Below, piece after piece: positions 58,724-64,000 of a DNA stretch of 64,000 nucleotides. Made by a program: the position numbers and the translations under genes. The notes beneath the pieces are model-generated. The model worked only from the letters and a program-made list of their open reading frames with translations. It was not told the origin of the DNA and ran no database searches. Source of the stretch: Streptomyces sp. C10-9-1 (GTDB taxonomy: Bacteria; Actinomycetota; Actinomycetes; Streptomycetales; Streptomycetaceae); the NCBI RefSeq assembly GCF_024497955.1, contig NZ_JANHKP010000009.1, positions 234,262 through 298,261 of the forward strand. Reading direction: 5' to 3'. Within the stretch, counting starts at the first letter, position 1. Every line of letters starts with the position of its first letter.

Positions 58724-60184
58724 TCAGCTGCCCCCGAGGCGGAAGAGCGACGCGGCGGTGCGCGCCATGATGCACACGTCCTGCCACAGCGACCAGGTGT
58801 CGATGTAGTGGTTGTCGAAGCGGGCCCGCTCCTCGATGGAGGTGTCCCCGCGCAGCCCGTTGACCTGGGCCAGTCCCGTGATGCCCACGGGCATCCGGTG
58901 GCGGTCGCCGTAGCCGGGGTAGGTGCGGGTGAACTGGGCGACGAAGTAGGGCCGTTCGGGCCTGGGGCCGACCAGGCTCATGTCGCCGCGGAGCACGTTC
59001 CACAGCTGCGGCAGCTCGTCCAGCGAGGTGCGGCGCAGCAGGCTGCCGGTGGCGCTCATCCGGCGGTCGCGGGCCACGTTCCAGCGGGTCGCGGACTCGT
59101 GCTCGTCGGCGGGGCGCAGGGTGCGGAACTTCAGCAGGGTGAAGGGGCGCCCGCCGAGCCCGATGCGCTCCTGGCGGAAGATCACCCCCGGTCCGTCGGC
59201 GAGGCGCACCGCGAGGGCGCAGGCGCCGAGCACCGGCGCGGCGACGACCAGGACGACGGCCGCGAGCAGTGCGTCCAGCGCGCGCTTGGCCGAGCGGGCG
59301 GGGCCGAGCGGGCGCGAGCCGGACGGAAGGGGCTGGACGGAGAAGCCCCACAGGTGGTCGTCGTGGGCGGCGCGCGGGCGCACCACTCCCTCGGCCGCTC
59401 CCCCTTCCACCAGCCATGTGCGGCACCCGTGGTCGGCGAACAGGCGCACCAGCGGGGCGGAGGGCGGGGTGGTGAACAGGGCGTGGGTCACCGCGTTCTG
59501 GATGACGGCGCGGCTGACGTCCTCGCCGGTGACCAGGACCGGAAGGGTCCCGGCGTCCTCGGTCGCCCCCCGTCGGGCGGGGTCGACCCGGCCGACGGGC
59601 CGCATCCCGTAGCCCGGGTGCGCGTAGAGGGCGGCGGTGACCTGGCGGGCGACGGCCCCGTCGCCCACCACCAGGGCCGAGTGCGGCCTGCGCGCGGCGA
59701 ACCGGCGGCGTCCGTGGTGGACGGCGGCGCGCCCGGCGCAGGCCAGCAGGGTCTGGAGCGCGGCACCCCCGGCCAGGGGTCCGGCTCCGGTGAAACCGGA
59801 CCCGTCCGCGGCGAGCGCCTCGCCGAGCAGGATCCACCCGGCGGCCGAGGCCAGCAGGAGGGTCGGCAGCTCGGCGAGCGCGGAGGGCGACAGGGAGCCG
59901 CGGTACAGGCCCCTCCAGGCGTGCAGGGCCGCCGCGGAGGTCGCGAGCAGCAGCATCGCGGGGAGCAGGGACCGCTCGGGTCCGGGGACCGCGGCGGCCG
60001 CCACGGCGGCCGCGGCCGAGTCGACGGCGAGCAGGGCCACCGGTCTGCCGCGCTGCCGGATCCGGCGGCGGGCGTGGGCGGCGGGGCGGCGGCCGGCCGA
60101 CCTGCGGGAGGCGTGGAGCGAAGGGGCCCGGCGGCTCGCCGCCACGGGGGCGGTGTGGGGCACGGGAGCACTCTCCGTCGTCAT
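58724..60184 (-). CDS. Polyprenyl-phosphate sugar-1-phosphate transferase (initiating enzyme)
   Basis: A 486-residue initiating glycosylphosphotransferase. The N-terminal half has several membrane helices and a CoA-binding-like domain (SALVVGDGAVARQVTAALYA). The C-terminal catalytic domain has KRALDALLAAVVLVVAAPVL, VIFRQERIGLGGRPFTLLKF, the acidic RRTSLDELPQLWNVLRGDM and SLVGPRPERPYFV. It transfers a sugar phosphate to undecaprenyl phosphate, starting EPS assembly. It starts at ATG 60184 with an ATGA overlap with the preceding glycosyltransferase. Confidence 0.93.
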   Translation of the reverse strand: MTTESAPVPHTAPVAASRRAPSLHASRRSAGRRPAAHARRRIRQRGRPVALLAVDSAAAAVAAAAVPGPERSLLPAMLLLATSAAALHAWRGLYRGSLSPSALAELPTLLLASAAGWILLGEALAADGSGFTGAGPLAGGAALQTLLACAGRAAVHHGRRRFAARRPHSALVVGDGAVARQVTAALYAHPGYGMRPVGRVDPARRGATEDAGTLPVLVTGEDVSRAVIQNAVTHALFTTPPSAPLVRLFADHGCRTWLVEGGAAEGVVRPRAAHDDHLWGFSVQPLPSGSRPLGPARSAKRALDALLAAVVLVVAAPVLGACALAVRLADGPGVIFRQERIGLGGRPFTLLKFRTLRPADEHESATRWNVARDRRMSATGSLLRRTSLDELPQLWNVLRGDMSLVGPRPERPYFVAQFTRTYPGYGDRHRMPVGITGLAQVNGLRGDTSIEERARFDNHYIDTWSLWQDVCIMARTAASLFRLGGS

Positions 60185-61353
60185 CGTGCGGTGCTCTTCC
60201 TCGTCATGGGGCGGTGCGTGGTGAGGAGTTCCTGGTAGAGGCCGAGGACGGCGTCGGCGGTGCGCCGCACGTCGCCGGTGGCCCGGACATGGGCGGCCGC
60301 GCTGCGCCCGAGACCGGCGGCGAGACCGGGGTCGGCGAGCAGCCGGACGAGAGGGGCCGCGAGGGCGCGGGAGTCCTCCGGCGGGACGGGGGCGGGATGC
60401 TCCCCGCCCGGAGGGAGGCTCTCCCGGGCGCCGCTCACCTCGGTCAGGACCACCGGGCGCCCGCAGGCCATGGCCTCCAGGGGGGCCAGGGCCATGCCCT
60501 CCCAGCGGGAGGGCAGCACGACGGCGTCGGCCGCGTACAGCCAGGGCCTGACGTCCTCGCAGGCGCCCGCGAAGATCACTCCGGGCGGGGCGGCGGCGCG
60601 CAGGGCCGCGCCGTCGGGGCCGTCGCCGACCAGGACGAGGCGGGCCCCGGGGACGGCGGCGGCGACCTCGGGCCAGGCCCGCAGCAGGACGTCCTGGCCC
60701 TTCTGCCGGCACAGCCGCCCCACGCACACCGCGAGCGGGGTGCCCTCGGGGAGGTCCAGGCCGGCCCGGGCGGCGGCGCGCAGCTCGCCCTCGCGGTCCT
60801 CGGCGAAGCGGTCCGGGTCGATGCCGTTGCGGATGACCGACCAGCGGGCGCGGATGCCGGCACGCTCCCCGGCGCGGCGCTCGCTGTCGCTGACGCACAG
60901 GGTGCGGGTGCTCCAGCGGGTGCCGTAGCGCTCCCAGGTGAGGGCCAGGCGCGCCTCGCGGCCCGAGACGGCGTCGAAGGACCAGGCGTGGGGCTGGAAC
61001 ACGGTCGGCACGCGCCCGCGGACGGCGAGGCGTCCGGCGAGCCCGGCCTTGGCGCTGTGGACATGGACCAGCTGGGGGCGGACGGCACGGATCAGCCGCG
61101 CCGCGGAGGCCACCTCGCGGGCGAGCGCCGGTCCGGGGGACCGCTCGGCGGTCCACGGCTCGACGCGGGCTCCGGCGCCGGCGGCCGCGGCGGCCAGGGT
61201 GCCGCCGGGCGGGCAGGCGACCACGGGGCGCACGCCGGCGGCCGCCTGCGCCCGGACCAGATCGGTGACGACCCGTGCCACGCCGCCTTCCACGGGCTGG
61301 ACGAGGTGGAATACCGTCAGTCGGCTTTTCTCTGTCCGGTCTCTCTGCGGCAC
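60181..61353 (-). CDS. GT4-family glycosyltransferase
   Basis: A 390-residue GT-B enzyme. N-terminal HLVQPVEGGVARVVTDLVRA and LVHVHSAKAGLAGRLAVRG; C-terminal VCVGRLCRQKGQDVLLRAW, LVLVGDGPDGAALRAAAP and a EX7E-like LPSRWEGMALAPLEAMACG. It adds the second or later sugar of the repeat unit. It starts at GTG 61353, 53 nt after the DUF3344-like gene, and overlaps the initiating transferase gene by 4 nt. Donor sugar is unknown. Confidence 0.93.
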   Translation of the reverse strand: MPQRDRTEKSRLTVFHLVQPVEGGVARVVTDLVRAQAAAGVRPVVACPPGGTLAAAAAGAGARVEPWTAERSPGPALAREVASAARLIRAVRPQLVHVHSAKAGLAGRLAVRGRVPTVFQPHAWSFDAVSGREARLALTWERYGTRWSTRTLCVSDSERRAGERAGIRARWSVIRNGIDPDRFAEDREGELRAAARAGLDLPEGTPLAVCVGRLCRQKGQDVLLRAWPEVAAAVPGARLVLVGDGPDGAALRAAAPPGVIFAGACEDVRPWLYAADAVVLPSRWEGMALAPLEAMACGRPVVLTEVSGARESLPPGGEHPAPVPPEDSRALAAPLVRLLADPGLAAGLGRSAAAHVRATGDVRRTADAVLGLYQELLTTHRPMTRKSTAR

Positions 61354-61406
61354 GTGGGGCTCTCTTAGGACGGGTGGAACGCGAGGGAAGGGTCGGGGTC
61401 CGGAAT

Positions 61407-62507
61407 TCAGCGGCGCGTGTCCGCCTGCACGAACAGGGCACCCAGGAAGTAGCCGTTCTTCTCACCGGCGAACCGGAAGGTGAGGGAATGCGCGCCACCG
61501 CGGAGCGCAGAGCGGATGTCGTACACGTCGGAGTCGTATCCGAGGGTGTTCCGGTAAGCGGGTTTCCGGGCCGGGCTGCTGCGGCCGAGATCGGACACGG
61601 TGGAATTCATGGTGTCGGCGGCGGGGTTGGCCGCGTCGGTGAGCGGCCGGGGGCTGCCGGTCCCGGTGCGGACCGTCACGGCGTCGCCGCGCTCGCCGCG
61701 GTCCCCGTCATAGGCGACGATCCCCGCGCGCCCGGCGGCCCCCGGGGGGACGCGCAGCCCCCGGACGGTCACCTCGCGGGGGCCGTCGGCGGAGCGGACG
61801 GTCTCGAAGCCGTCCCAGAGGGAGAGCTCGCGCAGCGGTTCGCGGGCGTTCTCGTAGGCGACCACCAGGGTCCAGCCGCCCCAGGAGCCCGCCGCGGTGC
61901 GGCCCATGGCGACGTTGATCTGCGCCACGGTCCAGAAGCCGGGGCGGCTGCTGCGCACCAGGGGCGTGATGTCGGCGGACGCCTGGTAGGAGTCGGTGCC
62001 GTCGGCGTCGCGGTGGGCGATGCGGGTGTCGGCGAGGACCTCCTTGTAGCGGCCGCCGGGCTCGGCGACGAGCACCCGGCCGTTGTCCTCGGGCGGCTTC
62101 TGCTCGCCGACCCGGAGGTTGCCGCCCCAGTAGAGCCGGGCGTAGCGGACCGTGGAGCCCTCGGGCAGGGCGAGCCGGGCGCGGGTGGCGTTGTAGGTGT
62201 TGGGGTCGTCGTCGAGGTCGACGTAGAACATGTCGTAGTCGCCGTTGGCCCCGGCCGCGCCGCGCCGGAGCTCCCGGCAGGACGCGGCGCCCTTCGCCTC
62301 GGGGGTGCGGCAGGTGATGGACGCGTTGGCCGCGCGGACGATCCCGCCGTGGTGGACGGCGTGGTAGCGCTGGGCGAAGGGGATGCGCGGGGCATCGGCG
62401 GGTACCGGAGGGGGTGCCGCCGCGGCGGCCGCCGGGGCGAGCACCGCAGCCGTGCACAGCAGGGACGCCCATGCGCCTCGCCGGGCGAAGCCTGACGACT
62501 TCGGCAT
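61407..62507 (-). CDS. Secreted DUF3344-like protein
   Basis: A 366-residue exported protein. Signal peptide about 1-34 (ending APAAAAAAPP), followed by a beta-rich body with STVRYARLYWGGNLRVGEQ, GSWGGWTLVVAYENAREPL and a terminal GEKNGYFLGALFVQADTRR, the pattern I associate with DUF3344. The role is unknown; it has no catalytic motif I can see. It leads the EPS operon by position, 53 nt before the first glycosyltransferase gene, suggesting an extracellular or wall-associated EPS function. It starts at ATG 62507 and is divergent from the BldN-linked small gene. Confidence 0.85.
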   Translation of the reverse strand: MPKSSGFARRGAWASLLCTAAVLAPAAAAAAPPPVPADAPRIPFAQRYHAVHHGGIVRAANASITCRTPEAKGAASCRELRRGAAGANGDYDMFYVDLDDDPNTYNATRARLALPEGSTVRYARLYWGGNLRVGEQKPPEDNGRVLVAEPGGRYKEVLADTRIAHRDADGTDSYQASADITPLVRSSRPGFWTVAQINVAMGRTAAGSWGGWTLVVAYENAREPLRELSLWDGFETVRSADGPREVTVRGLRVPPGAAGRAGIVAYDGDRGERGDAVTVRTGTGSPRPLTDAANPAADTMNSTVSDLGRSSPARKPAYRNTLGYDSDVYDIRSALRGGAHSLTFRFAGEKNGYFLGALFVQADTRR

Positions 62508-62854
62508 GACTGGCTCCCCATTTTCGATCAAGGCGGCAAAACAGGAGTGCACTTTGTCAGAAAGCGAGGGCGAAATCACGTCGGACTCGGCAGTTCGACC
62601 AACTGGCGGTGCGGGTATTCCGCTCCCGTGCAGGAGCGTTGCGCGCGGGACTTCGTGCGCCCCCCGCAATCGGGGACCCAACCATCGTGTGATGTCGCGC
62701 AACTTCCACGGAACTTGGTCGTTGAGAGGGCTCGTGGATCGCCCGCGCCTTCGCTGTCCTTCATGAACGGGATAACGGAGGGGTTTCCCGTTCGGATACG
62801 GCTCGTTGTACCTGTCGACGGCGGGGGGTACCCGCCGGGAACAGGATTCGCGAA
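62508..62854. promoter_or_regulatory. Divergent region: EPS operon and BldN-linked gene
   Basis: A 347-bp stretch with no gene. It holds the BldN-like promoter at 62698-62725 and AT-richer sequence near 62520-62580 that may be the EPS operon promoter. Confidence 0.55.
62698..62725 (+). promoter_or_regulatory. BldN-like promoter upstream of the 99-residue secreted protein gene
   Basis: CGCAAC (62698-62703) and CGTTGA (62720-62725) with a 16-bp spacer match the BldN consensus in 11 of 12 bases. The start codon is about 130 bp downstream, giving a long leader. Confidence 0.78.
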
Positions 62855-63154
62855 ATGAAGAAGTCCAGGGCCGCCGCCATCCTCGCCGGTTCGGCCGCCG
62901 CGATGGGTGTCGCCGCTCCGGCCATGGCCGCGCAGCCGCCGAGCGCCGTGCCGATGAGCCTGAACGGCGGGATCGCCCACGTGGCCTCCACGCTGCCGCA
63001 GCTCGACGACGTCACGCAGACGGACCAGGTGCTCGGTCAGACCACCGACGCCGTGATGGAGCTGAACAACCTGAAGGGCAACGCTCCCGAGCAGGTCCTG
63101 AAGACCGCGGCGGCCACGACCCCGATGCTCGGCGGCGTCTCGCTCGGCGGCTGA
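62855..63154 (+). CDS. Small secreted protein next to rodlin
   Basis: A 99-residue exported protein. Signal peptide about 1-26 (ILAGSAAAMGVAAPAMA, cleavage before AQPPS). The mature ~73 residues have no cysteine, are rich in Thr, Leu, Gly and Val (GGIAHVASTLPQLDDVTQTD), and end GGVSLGG. It is not a chaplin or rodlin by sequence. A BldN-like promoter upstream and the rodlin gene 154 bp downstream on the same strand suggest a surface-layer role; function unknown. Confidence 0.82.
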   Translation: MKKSRAAAILAGSAAAMGVAAPAMAAQPPSAVPMSLNGGIAHVASTLPQLDDVTQTDQVLGQTTDAVMELNNLKGNAPEQVLKTAAATTPMLGGVSLGG

Positions 63155-63232
63155 GGCCGGCTCCGGGCGCGGCCGGCGTCCGGGGACACGGCGTCAGCAG
63201 CCGTGCGGACGGGGGCCTTTGGAGTGAACCGG

Positions 63233-63260
63233 GAGAACCAAAGGACCGGTCGCACGGTTG
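63233..63260 (+). promoter_or_regulatory. Weak BldN-like elements upstream of rodlin
   Basis: GAGAAC (63233-63238) and CGGTTG (63255-63260) are 16 bp apart but match the BldN consensus only partially. It is a possible rodlin promoter; low confidence. Confidence 0.35.
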
Positions 63261-63308
63261 GTCAGGCAGCTCCATCGGCGGGCATTCTCAGCAACAGAAG
63301 GACGCAAC

Positions 63309-63719
63309 ATGTTCAAGAAGGTTATGGCTACGGCGGCACTCTCGCTCTCCGTGGCGGCCGCGGGCGCGACCATGGCCCCGCAGGCGATGGCCGTCGGCGA
63401 CAACGAGGGCACGCACTCCGCGAGCGGCAACAACGCCTCGCAGGTCTACGGCAACGCCGAGACCTACGGCGACATGAGCCCGCAGATGAGCCTGATCCAG
63501 GGTTCGCTGAACAAGCCCTGCGTCGGCCTGCCGCTCAAGGCCAACGTCGGCTCCCTCGTCGGCGCGGTGCCGGTCGCCCTCCAGGACATCCCGGTCCTGT
63601 CGGCCCCGCAGAACCAGCAGTGCGTCGAGAACTCCACCCAGGCCAAGGGTGACGAGCCGCTGTCGCACATCCTGAACGACATCCCGGTCCTGTCGGGGAA
63701 CGGCCTGTCCGGCCGCTGA
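63309..63719 (+). CDS. rdlA: Rodlin (RdlA/RdlB type)
   Basis: A 136-residue rodlin, a secreted protein that organises chaplin fibrils into rodlets on aerial hyphae and spores. Signal peptide about 1-28 (ending PQAMA). The mature protein has the family blocks YGDMSPQMSLIQGSLNKPCVG, ANVGSLVGAVPVALQDIPVL and NQQCVENSTQAKGDEPLSHI; the first is split here at the conserved QGSLNK, and two cysteines are present. The ATG at 63309 has GAAGGA upstream. A strong hairpin follows. Together with the chaplin at 42 kb this supports a Streptomyces sporulating strain. Confidence 0.95.
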   Translation: MFKKVMATAALSLSVAAAGATMAPQAMAVGDNEGTHSASGNNASQVYGNAETYGDMSPQMSLIQGSLNKPCVGLPLKANVGSLVGAVPVALQDIPVLSAPQNQQCVENSTQAKGDEPLSHILNDIPVLSGNGLSGR

Positions 63720-63729
63720 CACCCGGTGG

Positions 63730-63762
63730 GGAGCCCCGGCGGCCTCGGGCCGCCGGGGCTCC
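63730..63762 (+). terminator. Hairpin after the rodlin gene
   Basis: A perfect 15-bp inverted repeat (63730-63744 and 63748-63762) with a 3-nt loop starts 11 bp after the stop. Confidence 0.85.
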
Positions 63763-63846
63763 TCCGCGTCCGGGCGCCTTCGGCCCGGGTGGCGCGGGGT
63801 GCTCCCGCCGGGGCCCCGGGGGGCCGGGCCCCGGCGGGCGGGCGTC

Positions 63847-64000
63847 TCAGGAGGTCCAGAAGTCCCACCAGCGGGTCAGCACCAGCATCCCGATGATCCC
63901 GACGTGCAGCACCGGCAGCACCCAGGTGAACTCCCCCAGGAAACCCCGCACCCCCGCCGGCGCCGGCAGCACCCCGCTCCGCACGTTGTGCGAGGTCACG
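63847..64000 (-). CDS. Edge-truncated or very small membrane protein
   Basis: The last 154 bases read on the minus strand end in TGA at 63847-63849 and encode a hydrophobic segment FTWVLPVLHVGIIGMLVLTRW followed by WDFWTS. The frame continues to the window edge, where a GTG at 63999-63997 could also be a start, so it is either a 50-residue single-pass protein or the C-terminus of a longer membrane protein. I do not recognise the family. Note that the first motif is trimmed to its core. Confidence 0.55.
   Translation of the reverse strand, partial: VTSHNVRSGVLPAPAGVRGFLGEFTWVLPVLHVGIIGMLVLTRWWDFWTS

Noticed and set aside
1..64000. Mobile elements, tRNA or rRNA genes
   Set aside because: I found no transposase or integrase motifs, no terminal inverted repeats of insertion-sequence size, and no tRNA cloverleaf or rRNA-like segment. 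Lateral transfer cannot be excluded from GC content alone.

Overview
The window is a very GC-rich stretch of an actinobacterial chromosome, almost certainly Streptomyces. Genes are tightly packed with 4-nt ATGA/GTGA overlaps and many GTG starts. It carries a chaplin, a rodlin, a tyrosinase/caddie pair, a Streptomyces-type Tad pilus locus and a DasR-type operator. I saw no rRNA, tRNA, CRISPR array, insertion sequence or integrase; it reads as chromosomal backbone with a species-variable accessory section towards the right end.

Layout. 1-8.5 kb is oxidative stress and envelope: catalase, a class A penicillin-binding protein, an SPFH protein coupled to a ribbon-helix-helix protein, then oxyR divergent from ahpC-ahpD, and an AI-2E-type permease. 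10-18 kb holds a secreted lytic transglycosylase, a PIN-PhoH protein, an isoprenyl (undecaprenyl) diphosphate synthase, an aldo-keto reductase, a lipoprotein and small conserved genes. 16-30.6 kb is a complete Gram-positive Tad (Flp) pilus locus: prepilin peptidase, Flp pilin, TadA/B/C, two TadE-like pseudopilins, a TadG-like protein, TadZ, CpaB, a dedicated histidine kinase/response regulator pair and, unusually, a lipoprotein plus an OmpA-C-domain protein. 31-36 kb has a GH18 chitinase with a dre operator, an Nramp-like transporter and an M14 carboxypeptidase.

35.7-41.1 kb is a D-amino-acid/N-acyl-D-amino-acid catabolic locus: RidA, IclR regulator and PfkB kinase on one strand, and a D-amino acid deaminase-like PLP enzyme and an N-acyl-D-amino-acid deacylase on the other. 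An IclR-type palindrome lies between the two arms.

41-64 kb looks like a colony-surface and development island: a short chaplin with a BldN-like promoter, tyrosinase and its caddie, a secreted protein, a P450, then an exopolysaccharide (EPS) cluster. The EPS operon (62.5 to 51.6 kb, minus strand) encodes a DUF3344-like secreted protein, a glycosyltransferase, an initiating sugar-phosphate transferase, a polymerase/ligase-like protein, a MurJ-like flippase, a NodB deacetylase, a second glycosyltransferase, a Wzz-like protein and a FemAB/GNAT-like acyltransferase. It faces a secreted GH26-like hydrolase, and an ATP-grasp ligase with a flavoprotein lies on the far side of that hydrolase. The window ends with a small secreted protein behind a second BldN-like promoter, a rodlin, and the edge of an unidentified membrane protein gene.

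The best candidates for something undescribed are the EPS cluster with its ATP-grasp/flavoprotein/FemAB-like modifying genes, the BldN-linked 99-residue secreted protein, the OmpA/lipoprotein pair fused to the Tad locus, and the SPFH/ribbon-helix-helix operon with its palindrome.
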